DNA of 64,000 nt. It comes from Rhizobium aethiopicum. GTDB taxonomy: Bacteria; Pseudomonadota; Alphaproteobacteria; Rhizobiales; Rhizobiaceae. Below the pieces are notes generated by a model that did no database searches, was not told where the DNA came from, and worked only from the letters and a program-made list of their open reading frames with translations. Positions 50,886 to 59,074 of this stretch are shown here, piece after piece. The stretch lies in the NCBI RefSeq assembly GCF_900094625.1, contig NZ_FMAJ01000017.1, positions 1 to 64,000 of the forward strand, written 5' to 3'. How positions within the stretch are numbered: the stretch's first letter is position 1; each line of letters opens with the position of its first letter. The position numbers and the translations under genes were made by a program.

Positions 50886-52670
50886 TTATCGTCCGACTGC
50901 ATAGGCCTGCATGAGGCGCGGGGTGGCTGCGGCGCGCATCAGCCCATCGGCATCGCGTCGTGCGGCGGTCAACCGGCCGATCGTCCAGGCGTCGGTGATC
51001 GTCAGCTTGTGGCGCTTCCGGGCGAGAGCGTCGAGCACATCAGGACCGAAATTCGCTTCCGCCATCAGGCTGCCGGGTTCGCGGCTGCGCGGATAGAAGG
51101 AGCTCGGAAAATGAGCGGTATGAAAGAGCGGCTGATCGATTGCCGCCTGCAGGTTCAGCTTGTGATGGACATGCCGCAGGAAGAAGGAAAGCTGCCATTG
51201 CTCCTGCTGATCGCCGCCCGGCGTGCCGAAGGCAAGCGTCGGACGGCCTTCATAAAGGCCGAGGGAAGGCGTCAGCGTCGTGCGCGGCCGTTTTCCCGGA
51301 ACAAGCGAGGTCGGCAGGCCTGGTTTCAGCCAGAACATCTGCGCGCGCGAATTGAGGCAGAAGCCGAGACCGGGCACGGTTGGCGAAGACTGCAACCAGC
51401 CGCCGGACGGCGTGACGGAGACCAAGTTGCCGTCACGATCGATCACGTCGATATGCACGGTATCGCCCCGCTTTTCGGACAGATGCGCCATGGTCGGCTC
51501 GTAGACGGCGCCGGTCTTGGACTCGGCACCGAGCATCTTCATCGTCAGAGCATGCTGCGCTTCAAAACCCGGAATGATGCCGGGGCGAAGATCGAAGGAG
51601 GCATCCGCGCCGACGAGTTTGCGGCGTTCGGCAGCGTAGCTCTCCGACAGCAGATGCGCGACGGGGATCTCGGAAAAACTGGGATCGCCGTAATAGACCT
51701 CGCGGTCGGCAAAGGCGAGCTTCATCGCCTCGACGACGGTATGAACGAAATCGGCGCCATCCGGCCGCATCGCGGCGAGGTCGAAACCCTTCAGGATCGA
51801 CAGGGTCTGCAGGAAGACAGGCCCCTGACCCCACGGCCCGGTTTTGGCGATGGTCCAGCCGTGATAATCATAGGTCAGCGGCTCCTCGATGGTCGCCGAC
51901 CAGTTGGCCATGTCGCCTGCGGTCAGCACGCCCTTGTGGCGGTTGCCGCTTGCATCCATCACTTCTGCGGTCTTCAGATAGGTGTCGATCCTTTCGGCAA
52001 TGAAGCCGCGATAGAAGGCGTCGCGGGCCGCCTGCACCTGAGCTTCCCGCCCGCTTTTTGCCTCGGCTTCGGCAATCACGCGCTTCCAGGTTTCGGCCAG
52101 CGCCGGATTGCGGAAATTCGCATGCGCTTCGGGAACGCTGCCATCAGGTAGCCACGTTTCGTGGGAGGTGGGCCATTCCTTTTCGAAAAAGGCCGCAAGC
52201 CCCTTGATGGTCGCCGAGACGCGGGGCAGCAGGGGATGGCCGTGCTCGGCATAAAAGATCGCCGGCTCCAGCACCTCGCGCACGCTCATCGTGCCGTAGT
52301 CGCGCAGCATCAGCATCCAACCGTCGAAGGCGCCGGGAATGACCGTCGCCAGCAGACCGTCGCCCGGGATGAGCGTCAGGCCTTCCCCCGTATAATGCTC
52401 GATCGTCGCGCCGGCGGGTGCGGGCCCTTGCGCTGAGATGACCTCGACCTTGTCCTTCTTCTTCGAATAAATCACCGCCGGCAGGTCGCCGCCGGGACCG
52501 CAGAGGTGCGGCTCGACGATCTGCAGCACGAAGCCGGTTGCCACTGCGGCATCGAAAGCATTGCCGCCTTTTTCGAGAATGCTCATGCCGACCGCAGAGC
52601 CGATCCAGTGAGTCGAGGTGACGACGCCGAAAGTGCCGAGAATTTCAGGACGGGTGGTAAATCCGGTCAT
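50886..52670 (-). CDS. Gamma-glutamyltransferase family protein
   Basis: A 594-residue N-terminal-nucleophile hydrolase of the gamma-glutamyltranspeptidase family. The autocleavage nucleophile is Thr404 in EKRGDTVHIDVIDRDGN; GGNAFDAAVAT near the N terminus and PSGGWLQSS (oxyanion and glutamate binding) are also typical. The usual GSSG/GGST details differ, so substrate may not be glutathione. No signal peptide is visible, unlike periplasmic GGT. ATG 52670 follows AAGGA; two earlier ATG codons (52679, 52697) are possible. It is next to an M81 peptidase of the same strand, 48 bp apart, so both may process one class of gamma-linked or unusual peptide. Confidence 0.88.
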   Translation of the reverse strand: MTGFTTRPEILGTFGVVTSTHWIGSAVGMSILEKGGNAFDAAVATGFVLQIVEPHLCGPGGDLPAVIYSKKKDKVEVISAQGPAPAGATIEHYTGEGLTLIPGDGLLATVIPGAFDGWMLMLRDYGTMSVREVLEPAIFYAEHGHPLLPRVSATIKGLAAFFEKEWPTSHETWLPDGSVPEAHANFRNPALAETWKRVIAEAEAKSGREAQVQAARDAFYRGFIAERIDTYLKTAEVMDASGNRHKGVLTAGDMANWSATIEEPLTYDYHGWTIAKTGPWGQGPVFLQTLSILKGFDLAAMRPDGADFVHTVVEAMKLAFADREVYYGDPSFSEIPVAHLLSESYAAERRKLVGADASFDLRPGIIPGFEAQHALTMKMLGAESKTGAVYEPTMAHLSEKRGDTVHIDVIDRDGNLVSVTPSGGWLQSSPTVPGLGFCLNSRAQMFWLKPGLPTSLVPGKRPRTTLTPSLGLYEGRPTLAFGTPGGDQQEQWQLSFFLRHVHHKLNLQAAIDQPLFHTAHFPSSFYPRSREPGSLMAEANFGPDVLDALARKRHKLTITDAWTIGRLTAARRDADGLMRAAATPRLMQAYAVGR

Positions 52671-52718
52671 GCCGAACATCCTTTTTGTCCGAACCATATC
52701 GTTCGGATCGATGGAGCC

Positions 52719-54161
52719 TCAAACGCGATGCGAACGCGCGGAGAAGAAGACCTGCGGCTCGAAGCCAAAATTCTTGTCGAAGGGGTAGGTCGGACGCTCC
52801 TTGCGCCGCCGCGGCAGGCGCTCGACGAACTGATCGACCACGCCCTCCGACAACGCCATCAGGTTGGGATTGGCGATCGGCGCCAGTTCCGGCGAGAGAT
52901 AGCCCGATTTGACGACGATGATCCTGGCTGCGTGCGGATCGAGACCGAGCCGGGTGAAATCGGCGATATTGTGGTAGGGCCGCCGCTTGGCCGACAGCAC
53001 GAGATCGATGCCAGGAATCGAAACGACCGCCTGCCGATCCGAGGGGTCATGCGTCTCGTGCAGAAATTTGATGGTGAAGCGGGCATGGACCGGCGTGCTG
53101 CCCTTGCTATCGAGCGAGGCGCCGACGCTCAAGGCAAGCTCCGCACCGAGACCCGCGGCATAACAGGCTTCGGTCGCCGCTCTGTCGGCGATGCCGGCAA
53201 AGACGACACCGTCAGCACCTTTGGCGATCAGCTCGGCCAAGACATCGGCCCGGTCGCCGACGCCGCCGCCGGTCGGGTTGTCACCGGATTCGGCGAGCAC
53301 GACAGGAGCGGTCGGGCTGGTGATCGCTTTGGCAACGCATTCCTCGACTGAACCTGTCTCGCAGCCGAAGACGAAGTCTTCGCGGGCATCCCAATAGGCC
53401 TTGGCGAGACGCCTCGCCTCGCGCTCCAGCACGGCAGGGTCGGTGCCGGTCATGATAGCGGCGGCCGTGGCGCGCGGTTCGTCGGCCCAGACGTAACCGA
53501 CCATCAGCGATGCGTCCCAGACGCCATCCATCACATCGATCTCGGGCAGCCTGGCATAGAGGCTCTTAGCCGGCTCATCCACCGTGCTGGTGCGTTCTCC
53601 GGGCAGGACGACCGGGATCGGCGCCCAGAGAACGAACGGCCTTGTGCCGGTTTTCAAGCTCTCGACCAGCATCGAGACCGAGCGGCGCATCGTCTCCTCG
53701 ACATCGATATGCGGGGCGGTGCGATAGGTGGAGTAGATGTCGAGCGCATCGATGATGCGTTGGGTGACGTTCCCGTGCAGGTCGTAGCTTGCCGCGACGG
53801 TGCATGCCTCGCCGACGAGCGCGCGGGCCGCACTGATCCAGTCGCCTTCGGCATCCTCCATCCCCTTGACATACATGGCGCCGTGCATGGCGAGGTAGAG
53901 ACCGTCGAGCGGCAGCAGCGGCTTCAGCCGCTCGAGAAATTCGCTCTTGAAGCCCTCATAAGTGGCACGCGAAACCGGCCCGCCGGCAATGGCGCGGGCA
54001 TGGATCGTCGGCAGGAACTCGGCATCGTAGTCCTTCAGAAAGCCGAAATAGGGCGATTCCAGCAGACCCTCCCCGCGCAACACCCGAAAATCCTTCTCCT
54101 CGTTCAGAACGGGATTGTATGTGCTGCACTCGATATGAATGCCACCGACGGCGATGCGCAT
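52719..54161 (-). CDS. M81-family metallopeptidase (MlrC-like)
   Basis: A 480-residue protein of the M81 family, named after microcystinase C, which opens linear microcystin fragments; most members act on unknown peptides or amidated compounds. Family blocks are GGIHIECSTYNP at the N terminus, YLAMHGAMYVKGMEDAEGD, SYDLHGNVTQ (metal-binding Asp/His), TAPHIDVEET and ESGDNPTGGGVGDRADVL (about 295-312). No signal peptide. It is upstream of and co-oriented with the gamma-glutamyltransferase gene, and a joint peptide-degrading role is inferred from this pairing only. Confidence 0.9.
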   Translation of the reverse strand: MRIAVGGIHIECSTYNPVLNEEKDFRVLRGEGLLESPYFGFLKDYDAEFLPTIHARAIAGGPVSRATYEGFKSEFLERLKPLLPLDGLYLAMHGAMYVKGMEDAEGDWISAARALVGEACTVAASYDLHGNVTQRIIDALDIYSTYRTAPHIDVEETMRRSVSMLVESLKTGTRPFVLWAPIPVVLPGERTSTVDEPAKSLYARLPEIDVMDGVWDASLMVGYVWADEPRATAAAIMTGTDPAVLEREARRLAKAYWDAREDFVFGCETGSVEECVAKAITSPTAPVVLAESGDNPTGGGVGDRADVLAELIAKGADGVVFAGIADRAATEACYAAGLGAELALSVGASLDSKGSTPVHARFTIKFLHETHDPSDRQAVVSIPGIDLVLSAKRRPYHNIADFTRLGLDPHAARIIVVKSGYLSPELAPIANPNLMALSEGVVDQFVERLPRRRKERPTYPFDKNFGFEPQVFFSARSHRV

Positions 54162-54564
54162 GGGAAACCTCGGTTGAAATTGGGAGCAGTCAGGGAAGAT
54201 ATGGGCGACGATGAGCTGAACACGGGGGCGGCATCAATCCGCATGCCCCAACCGATCCTGATGATAGTTCGCGAAACGAGCCAATCAACCGCAATAAATA
54301 ACAAATTTGCTCCGGGCCGGTCCCTTAGATCAATGATCCGGAATCCCGTAATGCATGACTTGCGATGAGCGCCTTGGAAACTGATTTGCTCAAACGAGCG
54401 ACGTTCGCCTAGCAGTCGCAAAGCAATTGCAAAGCCGGCGTCAAGCGTGTGAGGTCGTTCCTGCCGGCGCTGGCGATTAAGACCGCCGTCCGCTGCTGGC
54501 GAAAAAACCGCCGCAGTCCCCGAGAATCGCATTGGAGGGAGCCTGGTATTGGATCAAGTCCAGA
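54162..54564. other. Intergenic region upstream of the M81 gene, no supported gene
   Basis: About 400 bp between the M81 start and the 3' end of the tRNA gene. It should contain the M81 operon promoter. Open frames present here lack ribosome-binding sites and family similarity. I see no strong hairpin. Confidence 0.5.
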
Positions 54565-54654
54565 TGGCGGAGAGGGTGGGATTTGAACCCACGATACCCT
54601 TGCAGGTATGCCGCATTTCGAGTGCGGTGCATTCGACCACTCTGCCACCTCTCC
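54565..54654 (-). tRNA. tRNA-Ser (anticodon CGA)
   Basis: A 90-nt class II tRNA with encoded CCA. Acceptor stem GGAGAGG / CCTCTCC with discriminator G; anticodon arm CCGCA-CTCGAAA-TGCGG gives anticodon CGA, reading UCG. The long variable arm (about CATACCTGCAAGGGTATC) is typical of serine tRNAs, and the T arm is GTGGGTTCAAATCCCAC. Confidence 0.98.
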
Positions 54655-54957
54655 GCGGTCTTGGTCGGCGCTTGTTCGGCGCGGGCGTTCTCATAACGGG
54701 CGGACGACAGGTTGGCAAGCCGAAATCTCAAGCTTTTCCATCCTTTTGCCTTGACACCTTTCCGTCACTCGCGTATCCCGCATTCGCAATAGGAGTGGAG
54801 TAGTCCGCCCCTTGCCCGCCTCGCGCTCGCGCGGGGTTTCACCGGCAGACCAGAGTTCCGGGCTAGTTCCCTGAAATCCCTGCTTAACTTCGACTGATAA
54901 AAAGACGGCCACCTGCTGCTTGCGGGGAGCGCCGGAACGAACATGAAAGGACAAAAA

Positions 54958-55275
54958 ATGTTCGCAGTCATCAAGACCGGCGGTAAGCAGTACCGTGTGG
55001 CAGCCAACGACGTGCTGACCATCGAGAAGCTTGAAGCATCCGCTGGCGACTCCATTGAATTCACCGAAGTCCTCGTGATCGGCGAAGGCGCCGACGCGGC
55101 GATCGGTGCGCCCTTCGTAGCCGGCGCCTCCGTCAAGGCGGAAGTCGTCGACCAGACCCGCGGCAAGAAGGTCATCGCCTTCAAGAAGCGTCGTCGCCAG
55201 AATTCGAAGCGTTCGCGCGGCCATCGCCAGCATCACACGGTCGTCCGTATCACGGACATCGTGGCTGCCAAGTAA
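54958..55275 (+). CDS. rplU: 50S ribosomal protein L21
   Basis: A 105-residue large-subunit protein that binds 23S rRNA. Family blocks are MFAVIKTGGKQYRV at the N terminus and GKKVIAFKKRRRQNSKRSRGHRQ (basic RNA-binding). ATG 54958 has AAGGA 6 bp upstream; an ATG at 54943 adds five unconserved residues. rpmA follows 34 bp downstream, the usual order. Confidence 0.98.
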   Translation: MFAVIKTGGKQYRVAANDVLTIEKLEASAGDSIEFTEVLVIGEGADAAIGAPFVAGASVKAEVVDQTRGKKVIAFKKRRRQNSKRSRGHRQHHTVVRITDIVAAK

Positions 55276-55309
55276 GATCAACGGGTTTCAGGTTTAAAGG
55301 AGAACTCCA

Positions 55310-55579
55310 ATGGCACATAAAAAAGCTGGCGGTTCCTCGCGCAACGGTCGCGATTCCGAATCCAAGCGCCTTGGCGTGAAGAAGTTCGGCGGCGAAGCCG
55401 TCATCGCAGGCAACATCATCGTGCGTCAGCGCGGTACGCAGTGGCATCCCGGTTCCAACGTCGGCCTCGGCAAGGATCATACGATCTTTGCACTTACCGC
55501 CGGCAATGTGGACTACCGAACGAAGGCCAACGGTCGCGTCTACGTGTCTGTCATGCCGAAAGCGGAAGCAGCGGAATAA
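55310..55579 (+). CDS. rpmA: 50S ribosomal protein L27
   Basis: An 89-residue protein whose N-terminal tail (AHKKAGGSSRNGRDSESKRL) reaches the peptidyl-transferase centre; GTQWHPGSNVGLGKDHTIFA is a family signature. AAGGAG lies about 7 bp before ATG 55310. No N-terminal cleavable extension of the Firmicutes type. The rplU-rpmA unit ends at a strong hairpin. Confidence 0.98.
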   Translation: MAHKKAGGSSRNGRDSESKRLGVKKFGGEAVIAGNIIVRQRGTQWHPGSNVGLGKDHTIFALTAGNVDYRTKANGRVYVSVMPKAEAAE

Positions 55580-55650
55580 GCCGGTAGCGCTCAAAAACAG
55601 CCGGCGTCTCATCGACCCGGCTGGCCGTACCAGGTTCAGTCCAGAAAACA

Positions 55651-55679
55651 GGGGAGATGGGGCGCCATCTCCCCTTTTT
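55651..55679 (+). terminator. Rho-independent terminator after rpmA
   Basis: Perfect 10-bp stem GGGGAGATGG / CCATCTCCCC, loop GGCG, followed by TTTTT. It separates rplU-rpmA from the acetyltransferase pair. Confidence 0.95.
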
Positions 55680-55704
55680 CTTTGTCCAAACAGGAGGACT
55701 GAAC

Positions 55705-56361
55705 ATGCAAGGCGAATTGATAAGGGTAGACCAATCACGGTCTTCCCGGGAAGACCAGCGGTCTTCCAAGGAGCGGCTGAGGCCGGAGCGGTTAAGGACC
55801 GATTGCCCTGTCTTGTTATCGGAAAGGCTCGTCATGCGCGCGCCCCACGAAGAAGACATCGACGCCCTTGCCCATCTCGCCAACAACGCCAAAGTCGCCA
55901 CCATGGTATCGCGTATGCCGCACCCCTATACCGCCAATGATGCCGCCGACTTTGTTTGGCGTTCGCGAAATGGCGAGATTGGCAAGTGCGTCTATGCCAT
56001 CACCAAAGCCGAAAACGGCGCCTTCATGGGGTGCTGCGGCGTCGAACCGCATAGCGACGGCAAGACCGTCGAGATCGGTTACTGGCTGGGTGAGCCCTAT
56101 TGGAACCAGGGCTATACGACCGAGGCCTGCCATGCCCTGGTCGATATGGTATTCAGAACCCGTCAGGACGTCGATCAGATCGACGCCCGCTGCCGGGTGA
56201 TGAACGTCGCCTCGCGGCGCGTCATCCAGAAGTGCGGCTTCCAGTTCCAGGGATCGGGGCTTGCCGCCTCGCTGGCGCTCGGCAGCAACGTGCCGGTGGA
56301 ATGGTACAGGCTCGATCGCAAGACCTGGATGTCGCTCCGAAGCTGGGGGAACATCGCATGA
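55705..56361 (+). CDS. GNAT-family N-acetyltransferase (RimJ/RimL-like), first of a pair
   Basis: A 218-residue acetyl-CoA-dependent transferase. The GNAT fold runs from about residue 36 (LLSERLVMRAPHEEDIDALAHL) to the C terminus, with VEIGYWLGEPYWNQGYTTEA as the acetyl-CoA binding motif A and IDARCRVMNVASRRVIQKCGF as motif B, the Rim-type pattern. The first 35 residues are polar and contain a perfect 18-bp DNA palindrome in their coding sequence. AGGAGG lies 8 bp before ATG 55705. Coupled by ATGA to the second acetyltransferase gene. The substrate is not predictable; ribosomal proteins are suggested only by the neighbours. Confidence 0.88.
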   Translation: MQGELIRVDQSRSSREDQRSSKERLRPERLRTDCPVLLSERLVMRAPHEEDIDALAHLANNAKVATMVSRMPHPYTANDAADFVWRSRNGEIGKCVYAITKAENGAFMGCCGVEPHSDGKTVEIGYWLGEPYWNQGYTTEACHALVDMVFRTRQDVDQIDARCRVMNVASRRVIQKCGFQFQGSGLAASLALGSNVPVEWYRLDRKTWMSLRSWGNIA

Positions 56362-56945
56362 GCACGTCGGCACTGCAAAGGCCGGATATCAAGTCGATGA
56401 TGCCCGGTCCCGCGCCTGTTATCTCGACCGCCCGGCTGACGCTCCGCCCGCACAGGCTGAGCGACGCGCCTGCCATCGCGGAATCGCTTTCCGATTTCGC
56501 GGTGACGCGCATGCTCTCCCGCGTGCCCGCGCCCTTCGATCGGCAGGATGCGCTGGACTGGCTGGTGCCGGTCACCTCTGGCGCCCTGCCGGACTGGCCG
56601 CTTGCGATCACCTGCAAGGACGATGTCCATATCGGCAACGTCTCGATCGAGCTGCGCCACGGCCGCTGGCACCTCGGCTACTGGCTAAACCGCTACTACT
56701 GGCGGCGCGGCTATATGAGCGAGGCGGTGGCGGCGATCATCGAGCGCTTCTCGCGCCGCATGCCGGAGACGCCTGTTCATTCCGGTGTCTTCGCCGACAA
56801 CCCGGCTTCGCTGCGGCTGCAGGAGAAGCTCGGGTTCCGCATGACGGGTTGCGGCGAAATCTATTGTTTCGCCCGCAACACCATGGTCTCGCATATCGAG
56901 ACCGTGCTGCAGCCGGGCGCGCTGCAGCCGCGCAAGGTCGCATAA
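56358..56945 (+). CDS. GNAT-family N-acetyltransferase (RimJ/RimL-like), second of a pair
   Basis: A 195-residue protein of the same group as its upstream neighbour: ISTARLTLRPHRLSDAPAIA at the start of the fold, HLGYWLNRYYWRRGYMSEAV as the acetyl-CoA motif, and GVFADNPASLRLQEKLGFRM as motif B. The pair probably arose by tandem duplication. ATG 56358 overlaps the preceding stop (ATGA), which fixes the start; the frame is open far upstream but only as a shadow of the first gene. Confidence 0.88.
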   Translation: MSTSALQRPDIKSMMPGPAPVISTARLTLRPHRLSDAPAIAESLSDFAVTRMLSRVPAPFDRQDALDWLVPVTSGALPDWPLAITCKDDVHIGNVSIELRHGRWHLGYWLNRYYWRRGYMSEAVAAIIERFSRRMPETPVHSGVFADNPASLRLQEKLGFRMTGCGEIYCFARNTMVSHIETVLQPGALQPRKVA

Positions 56946-56948
56946 CCG

Positions 56949-56998
56949 AGGATGATGCCAAAAACGGTGAGCGGTTTTCGGACAACGTCGTGCTCTCA
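56949..56998. repeat. Palindromic rhizobial-type intergenic element, copy 3 (degenerate)
   Basis: GATGATGCCAAAAACGGTGA followed by GCGGTTTTCGGACAACGTCG. Its reverse strand (GCACGACGTTGTCCGAAAAC and CGCT) aligns with the left arm of the element at 46502. It fills the gap between the second acetyltransferase gene and the terminator at 57008. Confidence 0.6.
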
Positions 56999-57007
56999 TA
57001 GACAAGA

Positions 57008-57036
57008 GGAGACGCCGCCGGCTCGGCGGCGTCTCC
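57008..57036 (-). terminator. Hairpin after the endonuclease/phosphatase-family gene
   Basis: Perfect 12-bp stem GGAGACGCCGCC / GGCGGCGTCTCC, loop GGCTC, 1 bp after the minus-strand stop at 57038. The following T run is weak in both directions. It probably ends both converging units. Confidence 0.7.
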
Positions 57037-57037
57037 G

Positions 57038-57901
57038 TCAATCGCCGATCTCGACCCAAACGGGAAAGTGATCGGAACCGACGGACTGCGTGTCGATCCG
57101 GGCGGATTTCAACCGGCCCTCCAGGCCGCAACTGACGAAACAATAATCGAGATGCATGCGTTTGCCGTGATCCTCGGGATCCATCCAGCTGTAGCTCTCA
57201 GGGACGTAAGCCTTGAGCGCCGCAAAGGCATCGACCGGCGTGCCGATTCTGGCGACACGGCCGTAATATCCGCCGCCGGCACCGGCAAGCGCACAATATT
57301 CGGACGATTCGGGCTCCATATTGAAATCGCCCATGATGATATAATCCTCCGGCAGCGGCGGCTCCGGCAGGTCAAGCTCGCTTCCCCCCGTCAGCGATCC
57401 GCCCTCCTGGACGAAGGCGTTGATGCGCGCATTCAAGAAATGCAATTGGCGAATGCGCTCGTCGGCGGAGACATGGTCGAGATGAACGGAGTAGAGACGG
57501 ACCGCTTCCCTGGGCGCGGCGATCAGCGCCTCGGTTGCGCCCCGCTGCAGGTTGATCTTGCCGATCGTCCGACTGCGCGGCAGCAGCAGCGTTCGCGTCG
57601 AGAGGATCGGCCAGCGCGACAGCACCATGTTGCCGAACTGGAATCGGGTGCCGCGCGGCCGCAGCCCGCTTTCATCACCCTCGACATGCGTGTCGCAGGC
57701 CGGCCCATACACCCAGAAATAGTCGGGAAACAAGGCAGCAATGTCGGCCACCATGTCGGCAAAACCATTGCGCCAGAAGCCGCGGGTTACCTCCTGGAGC
57801 GCGATGACATCGGCGCCTTCGAGGCTGGCGGCAATCCGCGCCAGATCGTATCGGCCGTCGAGACCGAAGCCGTACTGTATGTTATAGCTCACGAAATTCA
57901 C
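57038..57901 (-). CDS. Endonuclease/exonuclease/phosphatase-family protein
   Basis: A 287-residue protein of the EEP (DNase I / inositol phosphatase) fold. Catalytic blocks: VSYNIQYG (Asn), IALQEVTRG (metal-binding Glu), YSVHLDHVSADERIRQ (His), IMGDFNMEPESSEY (Asp/Asn) and the final DYCFVS ... SVGSDHFPVWVEI (His). The start is GTG 57901 with GGAGG about 9 bp upstream; the frame continues upstream but that sequence covers obgE's promoter on the other strand and is not conserved. Substrates in this family range from DNA to phosphorylated lipids, so no specific role can be given. Divergent from obgE. Confidence 0.88.
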   Translation of the reverse strand: MNFVSYNIQYGFGLDGRYDLARIAASLEGADVIALQEVTRGFWRNGFADMVADIAALFPDYFWVYGPACDTHVEGDESGLRPRGTRFQFGNMVLSRWPILSTRTLLLPRSRTIGKINLQRGATEALIAAPREAVRLYSVHLDHVSADERIRQLHFLNARINAFVQEGGSLTGGSELDLPEPPLPEDYIIMGDFNMEPESSEYCALAGAGGGYYGRVARIGTPVDAFAALKAYVPESYSWMDPEDHGKRMHLDYCFVSCGLEGRLKSARIDTQSVGSDHFPVWVEIGD

Positions 57902-57985
57902 GATAATCTTTGACCTCCGTCGGAACCGCCTATATCGAATGGGCCAAGACGGGCCGTCCAACCGCCACCGAATACTGGAAGTAAA

Positions 57986-59074
57986 ATGAAATTTCTCGAC
58001 GAAGCAAAGGTTTATATCCGATCCGGGGATGGCGGCGCTGGCAGCGTTTCCTTCCGGCGCGAGAAGTTCATCGAGTTCGGCGGGCCCGACGGCGGCGACG
58101 GCGGGCGCGGCGGCGACGTCTGGGTCGAGGCCGTCAACGGCCTCAACACCCTGATCGATTTCCGCTACCAGCAGCATTTCAAGGCGACGATCGGCACCCA
58201 TGGCATGGGCCGCAACCGCACCGGCGCCAACGGCAGCGACGTGACGCTGAAGGTCCCGGTGGGAACCCAGATCTTCGAGGAAGACCGGGAAACGATGATT
58301 TGCGACCTGACCGAGGAAGGCCAGCGTTACTGCCTCGCCCATGGCGGCAATGGCGGCTTCGGCAATGCCCATTTCAAAACCTCGGTCAATCAGGCACCGG
58401 ATTGGGCCAATCCCGGCCTGCCCGGCGAGGAAAAAACCATCTGGCTGCGACTGAAGCTGATCGCCGATGCCGGCCTTGTCGGCATGCCCAATGCCGGCAA
58501 GTCGACCTTCCTGGCGGCGGTTACCCGCGCCCGGCCGAAAATCGCCAACTACCCCTTCACCACGCTGCATCCCAATCTCGGCGTTGCCACGATCGACGAA
58601 CGGGAGTTCATTCTTGCCGATATTCCGGGCCTGATCGAAGGCGCCCATGAAGGTGTCGGCATCGGCGACCGTTTCCTCGGCCATGTCGAGCGCACCCGCG
58701 TGCTGCTCCACCTTGTCTCCGCCCAGGAAGAAAAGGTCGGCAAGGCCTACAAGACGGTCAAGCACGAGCTCGAAGCCTATGGCAACGAGCTGACCGACAA
58801 GGCCGAGATCGTGGCGCTGTCGCAGATCGACGTGCTCGACGAGGCCGAACTGAAGAAGAAAACGAAGGAATTGGCCAAGGCCTGCGGCAAGACCCCCTTC
58901 CAGATCTCGGCCGTCACCGGCCGGGGCATGACCGAGGTTCTGCGCGCACTGCGCGACATCATCGTCGAGAACAATGCCGAGGAGAAGCCGGCCAAGGCGC
59001 CGAAACTCCGGCATCGCGACATGGTCGTCGGTGACGACGGCAAGGACGAGGATGGGGCCGATGACCAGCCGTAA
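57986..59074 (+). CDS. obgE: GTPase ObgE/CgtA
   Basis: A 362-residue essential GTPase linked to 50S assembly and stress. The glycine-rich Obg domain occupies about 1-158 (FGGPDGGDGGRGGDVWVEA), the G domain follows with G1 GMPNAGKST (about 166-174), switch FTTLHPNLGV, G3 DIPGLIEGA and NKxD-like SQIDVLDE. The C terminus is acidic and polar. proB starts inside its last codons (14-bp overlap), linking it with proline synthesis genes. Confidence 0.97.
   Translation: MKFLDEAKVYIRSGDGGAGSVSFRREKFIEFGGPDGGDGGRGGDVWVEAVNGLNTLIDFRYQQHFKATIGTHGMGRNRTGANGSDVTLKVPVGTQIFEEDRETMICDLTEEGQRYCLAHGGNGGFGNAHFKTSVNQAPDWANPGLPGEEKTIWLRLKLIADAGLVGMPNAGKSTFLAAVTRARPKIANYPFTTLHPNLGVATIDEREFILADIPGLIEGAHEGVGIGDRFLGHVERTRVLLHLVSAQEEKVGKAYKTVKHELEAYGNELTDKAEIVALSQIDVLDEAELKKKTKELAKACGKTPFQISAVTGRGMTEVLRALRDIIVENNAEEKPAKAPKLRHRDMVVGDDGKDEDGADDQP

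Noticed and set aside
57902..59014. N-terminal extension of the endonuclease-family frame to 658 codons
   Set aside because: The extra 371 codons are antisense to obgE and unlike any family member. GTG 57901 with GGAGG upstream gives a normal-length protein.
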